Of a DNA stretch of 62,514 bases, positions 1-8,412 are shown piece after piece. The stretch is taken from assembly GCA_944321975.1 (NCBI GenBank), contig CALUNJ010000003.1:1-62514 (forward strand), read 5' to 3'. Position numbers and translations under genes: made by a program. This DNA is from an uncultured Paraprevotella sp. (GTDB lineage: Bacteria; Bacteroidota; Bacteroidia; Bacteroidales; Bacteroidaceae). Each line of letters starts with the position of its first letter. Within the stretch, counting starts at the first letter, position 1. The notes beneath the pieces were generated by a model. The model worked only from the letters and a program-made list of their open reading frames with translations. It had not been told where the DNA came from and did not search any database.

Positions 1-1
1 C

Positions 2-2545
2 TTCTCGCACACCGAGGGGCATGACAACAACGACAATATCACCACCAGCCGTTCGGAATACGTGCTTCAGGGCGGAAACTTCGGCGGGGACATGCGCCTG
101 GTGAAGCAGGGCGAAGGCGTGCTGACCTTTGGCGGCACCCAGGCTTATGCCGGGCCGACCGAGTTGTGGGGCGGTGTGACGAATTTCGACGGTAACCTGC
201 CCAACAGCCGGGTATGGATGAACCGTTTTGCGGAACTGAACGCTTCGGGAGAGTTCGGGAAGGACATTGAGATGGAGTACGGGGCCATTCTCCGCGTGGG
301 AGGCGAAGGGCTGGGCACGCTGCAGGCGGACAGCCTGGTGCTGGACTTCGGCGCGGTGGTGGAGTTTGACCTGTATTCCGGGAACCTGCAGGCCGACGTG
401 CTGACCTTGAAGAGCCGCCTGGTGCTGAAGGAATGCGGTTTGGCGGGTGGTCCCGCTTATCAGATGCCGGTGTTCCGCATGGTGCAGCATCAGCTTGCCG
501 GGGAGGAGCACGTGACGTATGGAAAATACCACATCATGGATGTGCCGGAAATCAAGGGCGACTTGTCGGAAGTGGTGATTGAAGGCCTCTCCGGATTGTC
601 CGCGCGCTTGGAGGCGGAAGGGGAATCCGTTTATTTGGTGGTGGACGACATGCGTGCTCCGGCTACGGTCTATTGGAACGGGACATCGGGACACAACGTG
701 TGGGACTTGTGGAACGAAGCCAACTTCAGCAACGCGGGGGAGGCGGACAAGTTCGCGACGGGGGACGAAGTGATTTTCGATGACGCGGCGGAAGTGGCCA
801 CCGTGTCGCTGGCCGAAGCGGTGGAACCCTCCAGCGTGATTTTCAAGAATGAAGAGAAGATTTATATCCTTACCGGCACCGGGAGCATTTCCGGCGAAAC
901 GGGACTGACGAAGCAGGGCGACGGCATGTTGACCATCAGCACGGCCAACACTTATACGGGCAAGACTTTGCTGGAAGGGGGGCGGACGAACATCTCGGCC
1001 TTGGCCAACAGCATCACGCCGAGCGGCGCGTTCGGGGCCTACACCACCGAAAAGGGCAAGCTGGAAATCCGGAACGGTGCCACGCTACGGAACACCGCCG
1101 CCGTGACGAACGGCGCGCCCATCACCATCGGCGAGGGCGGCGGCACGCTCCAGACGCAGGGGAACTTCACGATGCAGGCGGCGTTCGACGGCGGCGGCGT
1201 GCTGACCAAGACCGGCGCGGGCGAGCTGGCCATGGCCGCAGGAGGCAATGTGCTGGACCACGTGGTGCTGAAGGAAGGAACGCTGCGGGCCACGGCGGAC
1301 AACGTGAACTTCGGCGACACGCTGGTCTTTGCCGGGAACTCCACCTATGCGGACTGCGACAACATGTATTCTTACAGCTCCAATTCCAACAGCTTCAAGG
1401 TGGAGGAAGGCGTGGACGCCTACATCTACCTGGACAGCCGCTGCACCTACACCGGGCGGCTCTACGGCAAGGGCACGCTGCGGGTGAACGTGCCTTACGT
1501 GCGTTCTTACCTGCAAGGCGACTGGTCGGCGTTTGAAGGGACGCTGGTGGCCTTGAATTCCGGGCAGGCTTTCTCTTTCGACAACGGATACGGTCTTCCG
1601 AAGGCCGTGCTGAACATCCCCGAAGGAGTCTATGTGGGTAATTCCGGCAAGGCTTTCGAGATTGGAAAGGTGACGGGCGCGGGAAGCCTCGGCGGCTTGT
1701 GCCTGGATTACAAGTCTGGTGTGAACACGTGGAAAATCGGGTCGCTGAATGAGGACTTCACCTTCTCGGCGGTCATCACGGGGACTGGCACGATGTTCGA
1801 GAAGGTCGGCACGGGAAAGATGACGGTCAACAGCGCGAGCGATTTCACCGGCACGTGTACGGTGTCCGCCGGTACGCTTTGCCTGAATGACCGTTCGGCC
1901 GAGAAGCCCATGTTGGGAACGGGCGCTTTGAGGGTGGAAAATGGCGCGGTGTTGTGCGGGCAAGGCCTGTTGGGCAATGCCTCTGTCACCGTGGAGCGGG
2001 GAGGCACCCTCTATCCCGGCCTGCGCGAGACTTCGACAATCGGCACGCTGGACTTCTCCGGCGGCAGGCTCACGGTGAACCGTGGCGGAACGCTTGTGTT
2101 CTACATCGGCAGCCGCGTGCGCGGCACGAAGCTGGAAGGCCTTTCGAGCCTGAACTTGCGGGGCACATTGAGAGTGGTGGTGCGCGAAGGCTTGGATTTG
2201 GAACCGGGAGATGAGTTCGCCTTATGGGATGCTGACCGGACCACGCTGGCTTCCGAACCCACTCTTGAGCTGGCCGCCCCAGGCCAAGGACTGGCATGGG
2301 ACACGTCGGGACTGGAGCAAGGCATCTTGCGTGTGGTGGAAGGCATGGGCGTGGCTTTTGTCGAAGCCGATGCAGAGGTCGAATGCGAGGTCTATGCCCT
2401 GGATGGTGCCTGGGTGGGGCGCATCATCTGCCGCTATGGCGACCTTGATTCCCACTTGCATCAAAGCGGGTTGGCTCCAGGTATATATAATGTGAAAATC
2501 AGCCGTGGAAATGTGGTTATGGTGAGGAAGACCACATTGGATTGA
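2..2545 (+). CDS. Autotransporter-repeat (PATR) surface protein, 3' part, with T9SS-like C-terminal domain
   Basis: The frame is open to the left edge, so the true start lies outside the window; at least 847 residues are present. The protein is built from beta-strand repeats of the passenger-associated transport repeat type: a hydrophobic strand, then 'KxGxGxLT', then 'YTG' or similar, seen near bases 100-170, 900-980, 1200-1250 and 1795-1885. Such repeats form right-handed beta-helices in secreted adhesins and surface proteins. There is no membrane beta-barrel. The last ~70 residues read like a type IX secretion sorting domain, with 'VYALDG' and a terminal 'GLAPGIYNVKIS...VVMVRK' pattern, which suggests export and surface attachment. 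Substrate or ligand is unknown. No partner gene is visible next to it. Confidence 0.75.
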   Translation, partial: FSHTEGHDNNDNITTSRSEYVLQGGNFGGDMRLVKQGEGVLTFGGTQAYAGPTELWGGVTNFDGNLPNSRVWMNRFAELNASGEFGKDIEMEYGAILRVGGEGLGTLQADSLVLDFGAVVEFDLYSGNLQADVLTLKSRLVLKECGLAGGPAYQMPVFRMVQHQLAGEEHVTYGKYHIMDVPEIKGDLSEVVIEGLSGLSARLEAEGESVYLVVDDMRAPATVYWNGTSGHNVWDLWNEANFSNAGEADKFATGDEVIFDDAAEVATVSLAEAVEPSSVIFKNEEKIYILTGTGSISGETGLTKQGDGMLTISTANTYTGKTLLEGGRTNISALANSITPSGAFGAYTTEKGKLEIRNGATLRNTAAVTNGAPITIGEGGGTLQTQGNFTMQAAFDGGGVLTKTGAGELAMAAGGNVLDHVVLKEGTLRATADNVNFGDTLVFAGNSTYADCDNMYSYSSNSNSFKVEEGVDAYIYLDSRCTYTGRLYGKGTLRVNVPYVRSYLQGDWSAFEGTLVALNSGQAFSFDNGYGLPKAVLNIPEGVYVGNSGKAFEIGKVTGAGSLGGLCLDYKSGVNTWKIGSLNEDFTFSAVITGTGTMFEKVGTGKMTVNSASDFTGTCTVSAGTLCLNDRSAEKPMLGTGALRVENGAVLCGQGLLGNASVTVERGGTLYPGLRETSTIGTLDFSGGRLTVNRGGTLVFYIGSRVRGTKLEGLSSLNLRGTLRVVVREGLDLEPGDEFALWDADRTTLASEPTLELAAPGQGLAWDTSGLEQGILRVVEGMGVAFVEADAEVECEVYALDGAWVGRIICRYGDLDSHLHQSGLAPGIYNVKISRGNVVMVRKTTLD

Positions 2546-2641
2546 GCCGTTTTTACTGCTCTTGTGGATCTTAAACAACCTTTAACTCGCGGGAAGTGGC
2601 TTTTTTGCTGTAATAAATCCAAATATGGAAAAAAATATCTG

Positions 2642-2649
2642 TATCTTTG
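2642..2649 (+). promoter_or_regulatory. -7 promoter element of rubrerythrin
   Basis: TATCTTTG matches the Bacteroidetes -7 consensus TAnnTTTG, 52 bases before the rubrerythrin ATG. No convincing -33 TTTG is visible. Confidence 0.6.
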
Positions 2650-2701
2650 CCTTGTCTGACAGGACATAGATGTAGTTTAAACCATTAAAAAACGAAGTAC
2701 G

Positions 2702-3280
2702 ATGGAGAAAAGTATTAAAGGAACGCGCACGGAAAAGAATCTCATGGTGTCTTTTGCCGGAGAGTCGCAAGCGAGAATGAGATACACGTATTTTGCCAGT
2801 GCGGCCAAAAAAGAAGGTTACGAGCAGATTGCTGCCATCTTCACCGAAACGGCCGATCAGGAAAAAGAGCATGCCAAACGGATGTTCAAATGGCTGGAAG
2901 GCGGCATGGTGGAGATTACGGCCAGTTATCCGGCGGGCGTTATCGGCACTACGGTGGAGAACCTGAAAGCGGCGGCTGCCGGCGAACATGAAGAGTGGGT
3001 GGCTGACTATCCGAAGTTTGCGGAGATTGCGGACGAAGAAGGTTTCCCGGCCATTGCCGCCATGTATCGTATGATAGCCGTGGCAGAGAAGGGACACGAG
3101 GAGAGGTATCTCGCCTTGTTGAAGAATTTGGAAGAATTCAAGGTGTTTGTCAAGGATGGGGAAACCGTGTGGCAGTGCCGCAATTGCGGTTACATCCATG
3201 TGGGCAAGGAAGCCCCCCAGGTATGTCCCGCTTGCTTGCATCCGCAGGCTTATTTTGAGGTGAAGAAGGAGAACTATTAA
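2702..3280 (+). CDS. rbr: Rubrerythrin
   Basis: Cytoplasmic non-haem diiron peroxidase that reduces hydrogen peroxide in anaerobes using electrons from a rubredoxin-type centre. At 192 residues it has the usual length. The N-terminal four-helix ferritin-like domain carries the iron ligands (E21, E54-K-E-H57 and a second E-E-H set near residues 94-132). The C-terminal rubredoxin-like knuckle has C159-x2-C162 and C175-x2-C178. It is a single-gene unit, with its own -7 box upstream and a strong hairpin terminator downstream. Oxidative-stress regulation is likely from family knowledge, but no operator was recognised. Confidence 0.97.
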   Translation: MEKSIKGTRTEKNLMVSFAGESQARMRYTYFASAAKKEGYEQIAAIFTETADQEKEHAKRMFKWLEGGMVEITASYPAGVIGTTVENLKAAAAGEHEEWVADYPKFAEIADEEGFPAIAAMYRMIAVAEKGHEERYLALLKNLEEFKVFVKDGETVWQCRNCGYIHVGKEAPQVCPACLHPQAYFEVKKENY

Positions 3281-3323
3281 GTTCCCGTTTGTCCCGGCCT
3301 TCGTTTCCCGGGCAGCGGGCCAT

Positions 3324-3373
3324 CTCCGCTCTTTCGGAAAGGGTATGCCTTTTCCGAGGGAGCGGATTTTTTT
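3324..3373 (+). terminator. Rho-independent terminator after rubrerythrin
   Basis: Long imperfect hairpin (TCCGCTCTTTCGGAAAGG paired with CCTTTTCCGAGGGAGCGGA) followed by a run of seven T. Confidence 0.85.
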
Positions 3374-3446
3374 GTGCCGAAATTCCGCAATGTGGTTTCT
3401 TGGGATAAAATGGGGAAGAAAGGTTCTGTCGTTTTGCTTTTTTTTG

Positions 3447-3454
3447 TAACTTTG
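3447..3454 (+). promoter_or_regulatory. -7 promoter element of the thi operon
   Basis: TAACTTTG lies about 15 bases upstream of the TPP riboswitch, so transcription would start just before the aptamer. Confidence 0.65.
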
Positions 3455-3466
3455 GGGGCGTAAAGA

Positions 3467-3541
3467 CAAAGGGGTGCCCCCGGAAGGGCTGAGATTATAC
3501 CCTCGAACCTGATGCAGTTCGTACTGCCGTAGGGATTGGAT
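3467..3541 (+). ncRNA. TPP riboswitch (THI element)
   Basis: The conserved aptamer blocks occur in order: GGGGTGCC, GGCTGAGATTATACCC, GAACCTGATGCAGTTCGTAC, and GTAGGGATT. This is the thiamine-pyrophosphate sensor. It sits between the -7 box and thiS and should lower expression of the thiazole genes when TPP is plentiful. No clear downstream terminator hairpin is seen, so translation control of thiS is at least as likely as attenuation. Confidence 0.95.
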
Positions 3542-3627
3542 TTCCGTTCTTTCTCATAGCCGCGTAGGGACGCTTCTTTGTGCTTTTGCCTGTTTAATGT
3601 GATTTGGAACAAAATAATGTGGATAAA

Positions 3628-3825
3628 ATGAAAATATGGGTAAATAGCAAAGAAGTGGAGACGGCGGCAGTGTCGTTGGCTTCGCTGGTGGAAGAATTGT
3701 CGCTCCCGACACAAGGGATAGCCGTGGCGGTGGAGAACCGCATGGTGCCCCGCACGCAATGGGAGGCTTGCGCGTTGTCGGAAGGCATGCGCGTGGTGGT
3801 GGTCAAGGCTGCTTGTGGCGGATAG
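3628..3825 (+). CDS. thiS: Sulfur carrier protein ThiS
   Basis: Small ubiquitin-like carrier (65 residues) that is adenylated at its C terminus and converted to a thiocarboxylate, donating sulfur to the thiazole ring. The C terminus ends in the required Gly-Gly, and the N terminus starts MKIWVN as is typical. I chose the ATG at 3628 because the upstream in-frame ATG at 3604 adds eight residues not seen in the family. It is the first gene after the TPP riboswitch and is followed directly by thiG. Confidence 0.92.
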   Translation: MKIWVNSKEVETAAVSLASLVEELSLPTQGIAVAVENRMVPRTQWEACALSEGMRVVVVKAACGG

Positions 3826-3861
3826 TGAATGGAACGGAATCGAATGAAAATAGGAAAGAAT

Positions 3862-4638
3862 ATGGAGAAATTGGTGATTGCAGGAAGGGAATTCAGTTCC
3901 CGTCTGTTCCTGGGTACAGGAAAGTTTAATTCTAACGAACTGATGGCAAAGGCCATCGAGGCTTCTGGCACGGAGATGGTGACAGTAGCCATGAAGCGTG
4001 TGGAATTGGAAGACAAGGAAGACGACTTGCTGGCCCATGTGGCGCGTCCCGGCATACAGTTGCTGCCGAACACTTCGGGGGTGCGGAATGCCGAGGAAGC
4101 CGTTTTCGCCGCGCAGATGGCCCGCGAGGCGTTCGGCACGAATTGGCTGAAACTGGAGATCCATCCCGACCCGCGTTATTTGTTGCCTGATTCCACGGAA
4201 ACGTTGAAGGCCACGGAGGAGTTGGTGAAATTGGGATTCGTCGTGTTGCCTTATTGCCAGGCCGATCCCACATTGTGCAAACATTTGGAGGAAGCCGGGG
4301 CGGCCACGGTGATGCCCCTGGGGGCACCTATCGGAACGAACAAGGGGCTGCAGACGCGCGACTTCCTGCGCATCATCATCGAGCAGGCCAATGTGCCTGT
4401 CGTCGTGGATGCGGGCATCGGCGCGCCCAGCCATGCGGCCGAAGCCATGGAGATGGGGGCGTCGGCTTGCCTGGTGAACACGGCGATTGCCGTGGCGGGC
4501 GACCCCGTGGCGATGGCTGCGGCTTTCAAACAGGCCGTGGAGGCCGGGCGTATGGCTTATGAAGCCGGGCTGGGCTTGCAGGCCGCCAGCATGGTGGCGG
4601 AGGCCAGTTCGCCGCTCACCGCTTTTTTGAATGAATGA
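3862..4638 (+). CDS. thiG: Thiazole synthase ThiG
   Basis: TIM-barrel enzyme that condenses 1-deoxy-D-xylulose 5-phosphate, dehydroglycine and ThiS-thiocarboxylate to the thiazole phosphate. The family opening '[19 protein letters not shown]' is at the N terminus, and the phosphate-binding '[19 protein letters not shown]' motif lies in the C-terminal third. Starting at 3862 gives 258 residues, the usual length; in-frame ATGs at 3829 and 3844 are alternatives. It overlaps thiH by 8 bases, which points to coupled translation with the glycine/dehydroglycine-forming partner. Confidence 0.95.
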   Translation: MEKLVIAGREFSSRLFLGTGKFNSNELMAKAIEASGTEMVTVAMKRVELEDKEDDLLAHVARPGIQLLPNTSGVRNAEEAVFAAQMAREAFGTNWLKLEIHPDPRYLLPDSTETLKATEELVKLGFVVLPYCQADPTLCKHLEEAGAATVMPLGAPIGTNKGLQTRDFLRIIIEQANVPVVVDAGIGAPSHAAEAMEMGASACLVNTAIAVAGDPVAMAAAFKQAVEAGRMAYEAGLGLQAASMVAEASSPLTAFLNE

Positions 4639-5791
4639 CAGGAAGGAGGACTTGAGCAAAATGTTTTCAGAAGAATTAGAGAAAATCTCGTGGGACGAGA
4701 CGACGGAGCGGATCAATGCCAAGACCGACGCCGACGTGCGGCGGGCTTTGGCCAAGGAACATTGTGACGTGGACGACTTCATGGCTTTGGTGTCGCCGGC
4801 CGCGGCACCTTACCTGGAGACGATGGCACGCTTGAGCCGCAAGTATACCGAGGAACGTTTCGGCAGGACGATTTCGATGTTTATCCCTTTGTATCTGACC
4901 AATTCATGCACTAATTCGTGTGTCTATTGCGGGTTCCACGTCAGCAATCCCATGCGGCGTACCATCTTGACCGAGGAAGAAACCGTCAACGAATACAAGG
5001 CAATCAAAAAACTGGCTCCTTTCGAAAATCTGCTGATCGTGACGGGGGAAAATCCCGCCAAGGCGGGCGTGCCTTATCTGGCGCGTGCGCTTGACCTGGC
5101 CAAGCCTTATTTCAGCAATCTGAAGATCGAAGTGATGCCGTTGAAGGCTGAGGAATACGCCGAGCTGAAGGCCCACGGGATGAATGGCGTCATCTGTTTC
5201 CAGGAGACTTACAACCGGGCGCATTATAATATTTATCATCCGCGCGGCATGAAGTCGAAGTTCGAATGGCGCGTGGACGGTTTCGACCGCATGGGCCAGG
5301 CGGGCGTGCATTCCATCGGGATGGGGGTGCTCATCGGGTTGGAGAAGGAATGGCGCACGGACATCACCATGATGGCCTTCCATCTCCGTTATCTCCAGAA
5401 GCATTATTGGCGCACGAAATATAGCGTGAATTTCCCGCGCATGCGTCCGTCTGAGAATGGAGGATTCCAGCCCAATGTGGTGATGAGTGACCGCGAGTTG
5501 GCGCAGGTGACCTTTGCCATGCGCATTTTCGACCATGACGTGGATATTTCCTATTCCACGCGCGAGTCTGCCGCCTTCCGCGACCATATGGCCACGCTGG
5601 GGGTGACGACCATGAGCGCGGAGAGCAAGACCGAGCCTGGAGGCTATTTCACTTATCCGCAGGCTTTGGAACAGTTCCATGTGAGCGACGAGCGTACGGC
5701 TGCGGAAGTCGAGGCGGCTTTAAGGCGTGTCGGCCGCGAGCCGGTGTGGAAGGATTGGGACGCAAGTTTTGATCTGAAGTCTTATGCTTGA
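4631..5791 (+). CDS. thiH: 2-iminoacetate synthase ThiH (radical SAM)
   Basis: Radical S-adenosylmethionine tyrosine lyase that produces dehydroglycine (2-iminoacetate) for ThiG in the anaerobic thiazole route. The iron-sulfur motif C93-x3-C97-x2-C100 is intact, followed by the usual radical SAM barrel and the ThiH/BATS C-terminal region. Length of 386 residues is normal. It overlaps thiG by 8 bases and thiF by 8 bases, so the set is an operon. Use of ThiH rather than the oxygen-dependent glycine oxidase ThiO fits an anaerobe. Confidence 0.96.
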   Translation: MNDRKEDLSKMFSEELEKISWDETTERINAKTDADVRRALAKEHCDVDDFMALVSPAAAPYLETMARLSRKYTEERFGRTISMFIPLYLTNSCTNSCVYCGFHVSNPMRRTILTEEETVNEYKAIKKLAPFENLLIVTGENPAKAGVPYLARALDLAKPYFSNLKIEVMPLKAEEYAELKAHGMNGVICFQETYNRAHYNIYHPRGMKSKFEWRVDGFDRMGQAGVHSIGMGVLIGLEKEWRTDITMMAFHLRYLQKHYWRTKYSVNFPRMRPSENGGFQPNVVMSDRELAQVTFAMRIFDHDVDISYSTRESAAFRDHMATLGVTTMSAESKTEPGGYFTYPQALEQFHVSDERTAAEVEAALRRVGREPVWKDWDASFDLKSYA

Positions 5792-6515
5792 CACTGGCAA
5801 ACCGCATCCGCCAATGCCTCCGGGCGGGCGTTATGCCCGTCAGGAGGCATTGGCGGAGATAGGGGTCGGCGGACAGGAAAAACTGCGACGGGCCAGGGTC
5901 TTGGTGGTGGGCGCGGGCGGCTTGGGGTCGCCAGTCGCGCTTTATCTGGCAGGCGCGGGGGTGGGCCGGCTGACGTTGGTGGACGACGACGTGGTCAGCC
6001 TTTCCAATTTGCACCGGCAGGTGCTTTATGCCGAGAATGAAGTGGGCCGGGCGAAGGTGGAGGCCGCCCGTTCGCGCTTGTTGTCGCTCAACAGCGAGGT
6101 GGAGGTGGAGGCCTGCGGAGTCCGGCTCACGGCAGACAATGCCGTGGCGTTGGTGCAGGCGCACGACGTGGTGGTGGACGCCTGTGACAATTACGCCACC
6201 CGCTATGTGGTGGGCGATGCGTGTGCCGCGTGGGGCAAGCCTTATGTCTATGGCGCCATCGAGGGCTTCCGCGGCCAAGTGGCGGTGTTGTGTGCCGCGC
6301 CGCGTTTCCGGACCTATCGCGACTTGTTTCCCGATGAGGCCGCCTTGCGGGCCATGCGGCCGTTTAAAGGTGTGGCGGGGATGACGGCCGCCGTTGTGGG
6401 GGGCGTGCAGGCGCATGAGGTGATGAAGCTGGTCTGCGGCTACGGGGAAACCTTGGCAGGCCGGTTGTGGACGATAGATCTGCGCACGATGGAATCTTAT
6501 GTGTTGGATATATGA
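5784..6515 (+). CDS. thiF: ThiF/MoeB/HesA-family adenylyltransferase for ThiS
   Basis: E1-like enzyme expected to adenylate the Gly-Gly end of ThiS. The Rossmann ATP site GAGGLG (residues 43-48) and 'DACDNYATRY' metal/ATP region are clear in its 243 residues. The structural zinc cysteines usual in E. coli ThiF/MoeB are not present: where CxxC is expected the sequence reads 'RTYRDLFPDEA', and the second pair is also missing. The position of the E. coli catalytic cysteine is occupied by the 'FKGVAG' stretch. Nucleotide binding appears intact; sulfur handling must differ from the E. coli enzyme. Confidence 0.9.
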   Translation: MLDTGKPHPPMPPGGRYARQEALAEIGVGGQEKLRRARVLVVGAGGLGSPVALYLAGAGVGRLTLVDDDVVSLSNLHRQVLYAENEVGRAKVEAARSRLLSLNSEVEVEACGVRLTADNAVALVQAHDVVVDACDNYATRYVVGDACAAWGKPYVYGAIEGFRGQVAVLCAAPRFRTYRDLFPDEAALRAMRPFKGVAGMTAAVVGGVQAHEVMKLVCGYGETLAGRLWTIDLRTMESYVLDI

Positions 6516-6535
6516 GAAAACCAAATAGAAGAAAT

Positions 6536-7360
6536 ATGAAGAAGATGTGCATGTTGGCGTGCTGCTGGTTCATAGGTGCGGCGATGTCGGCCTATGCGGC
6601 GGTGGTGGATACGTTGCAAGTGAAGAGTGAGAAGATGGGGCGGGCGGTGAACGTCCTGGTCGTGTCGCCGGACGAGGTGCGAGGTGCCGGTGCGCCGGTG
6701 GTGTACCTCCTGAACGGGCATAGCGGGAATGAAAGGTCCTGGCTGGGGCTGAAGCCGGAGCTTCGGGATTATGCCGACCGCCACAACCTGATTTTCGTCT
6801 GTCCGGACGGGGAGGACAGTTGGTATTGGGACAGTCCGTTGGACAAGGACAAGCAGTTTGAGACTTTCGTCAGCCGGGAGCTGGTGGCGTATGTCGACGG
6901 GCATTACCGCACCTTGCCCGTCCGGGAGAAGCGGGCGGTCACGGGGTATAGCATGGGCGGACACGGCGCGATGTGGCTGGCTATTCGCCACAAGGATGTG
7001 TTCGGCGCGGCCGGAAGCATGAGCGGAGGATTGGACATCCGCCCGTTTCCGGACAATTGGAACATGAAAGACCGCATCGGCGTGCGCGATGCGGGGCCAT
7101 GCAACTGGGACGATTATACGGTGGTCAACCAGATTGACGGGCTGAAAGACGGCGAGTTGCAGCTGGTTATCGACTGCGGTTATGCCGATTTCTTCTTTGC
7201 CGTCAACCGTGCGTTCCATGAGAAGTTGCTGGAGCGCGGCATCATGCACGATTATGTCGTGCGTCCTGGAGCACATACGGGGCAATATTGGAACAATTCC
7301 ATTGATTACCACCTCCTGTTCTTTTTGAAGTACTTTGGTGGGGGGCGTTCTTCCAGGTAA
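6536..7360 (+). CDS. Secreted esterase, alpha/beta hydrolase (esterase D / PF00756-like)
   Basis: A 274-residue exported hydrolase. A signal peptide (MKKM, hydrophobic core, AYA|A) is followed by the esterase D fold with the nucleophile elbow GYSMGGHGA and a late 'PGAHTGQYW' carrying the likely catalytic histidine. The family acts on feruloyl, acetyl and similar esters; the substrate here is unknown. An in-frame ATG at 6512 overlaps the thiF stop as ATGA, so translation may begin there (282 residues) and be coupled to thiF; I prefer 6536 because it gives a canonical signal peptide. It is an unexpected last member of a thiamine operon. Confidence 0.8.
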   Translation: MKKMCMLACCWFIGAAMSAYAAVVDTLQVKSEKMGRAVNVLVVSPDEVRGAGAPVVYLLNGHSGNERSWLGLKPELRDYADRHNLIFVCPDGEDSWYWDSPLDKDKQFETFVSRELVAYVDGHYRTLPVREKRAVTGYSMGGHGAMWLAIRHKDVFGAAGSMSGGLDIRPFPDNWNMKDRIGVRDAGPCNWDDYTVVNQIDGLKDGELQLVIDCGYADFFFAVNRAFHEKLLERGIMHDYVVRPGAHTGQYWNNSIDYHLLFFLKYFGGGRSSR

Positions 7361-7611
7361 TAGCCGCGCCCCGCTGTCTGGCTTGTCCCGGCGAATGCCG
7401 ACAGGCTTCGCAGGGGAGGCGGGCGTGTTTCTTCGGGCTTGTCTCCGCGAAGCGGGTTCCGGTTGAAAAATCTTTAGGAATGGTTGCGTGTCGCCGGGTG
7501 TTCCCATGAGGCGGCAGGCGGGGCTATGCCAAGCGGGGAAGGGGAAACGGAGCGTTTGGCATGGTGTTTGTAGTCAACGAATTATGGATTTCTTTCGGGT
7601 TTCTGGAATAT

Positions 7612-7663
7612 CTCAGGCGATTCACATTTTTTTCTCAAGCGAAAAAAATGTGAATCGCCTGAG
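7612..7663 (+). repeat. Dispersed palindromic element, copy 1 (perfect hairpin)
   Basis: Arms 7612-7634 and 7641-7663 are 23-base perfect inverse complements (outer part CTCAGGCGATTCACAT) around a 6-base loop TCAAGC. It lies between two convergent genes, in a stretch (7361-7698) that otherwise holds no gene I can support. The same element recurs near 15.2, 21.2, 32.7 and 54.4 kb. Confidence 0.95.
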
Positions 7664-7698
7664 GAAAAAAACGGTTCCTGAAGCGGCGTTTGCAGCGT

Positions 7699-8406
7699 TC
7701 ATTTGTAGATGAGAAAAATGGCAGGGGTCTTGGACAGGTCCGGCAAGGAAATTTTTTTCCAATCCTGCACGCTATGGGTCTTGACACTCTCTGTCTCGCA
7801 GGTTAGTCCGGCAGCCACGCACAAGCGGGTCTGTGGGCGGCATGTGCGTAGAATTTCCGCGAAGAGTTTGGCGTTGCGGTAAGGGGTTTCTATGAAAATC
7901 TGGGTCTGGTGTTCCGAATAGGCCCGTTGCTCGAGTTGTTTGAGGCGCTTGGTGCGTTCGGACGGTTCTATGGGCAGATAACCGTTGAATGCGAAACTTT
8001 GTCCGTTGAAGCCGGAAGCCATCACGGCCAACAGGATGGACGACGGCCCGACGAGGGGCACCACGCGCAAGCCTTTGCGCTGGGCGATGGCCACCACGTC
8101 TGCCCCGGGGTCGGCCACGGCCGGGCATCCGGCTTCTGAAATCACGCCGACGGACATGCCTTGTTCCAAGGGGCGGAGGTAGGACTCGAACACTTCCGGG
8201 GAAGCATGCTTCCCCATGGGGTAGAAGGTCAGGTCGTCTATTCGAATGTCTCGGTTCACTTTTTTCAGGAAACGGCGTGCCGAACGCACGTCTTCCACGA
8301 TGAAGTGTTTGATTTGCGGCACGATTTCCGCATTGTAGGCTGGCAACACGCGGGAAAGTTCCGTTTCTCCCAATGTGACGGGAATCAGATATAAAGCCGG
8401 TTCCAT
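7699..8406 (-). CDS. RsmI-like SAM-dependent methyltransferase (tetrapyrrole methylase fold)
   Basis: This 235-residue protein belongs to the tetrapyrrole (corrin/porphyrin) methylase fold and most resembles RsmI, the 16S rRNA C1402 2'-O-methyltransferase. It carries the conserved 'GVISEAGCPAVADPGADVV' and 'PLVGPSSILLAVMASGF' motifs of the SAM pocket. It is shorter than canonical RsmI and begins differently, so it is probably the short paralogue common in Bacteroidetes, and I give no symbol. It follows the GldB-like gene by 6 bases on the same strand and is likely cotranscribed with it. Confidence 0.85.
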   Translation of the reverse strand: MEPALYLIPVTLGETELSRVLPAYNAEIVPQIKHFIVEDVRSARRFLKKVNRDIRIDDLTFYPMGKHASPEVFESYLRPLEQGMSVGVISEAGCPAVADPGADVVAIAQRKGLRVVPLVGPSSILLAVMASGFNGQSFAFNGYLPIEPSERTKRLKQLEQRAYSEHQTQIFIETPYRNAKLFAEILRTCRPQTRLCVAAGLTCETESVKTHSVQDWKKISLPDLSKTPAIFLIYK

Positions 8407-8412
8407 AACAGT

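Noticed and set aside
7488..7712. Short frame encoding SQAIHIFFSSEKNVNRLRKK
   Set aside because: This peptide is a translation of the palindromic repeat; near-identical peptides arise at 32221-32664 and 54032-54499 for the same reason, so it is not a conserved gene.
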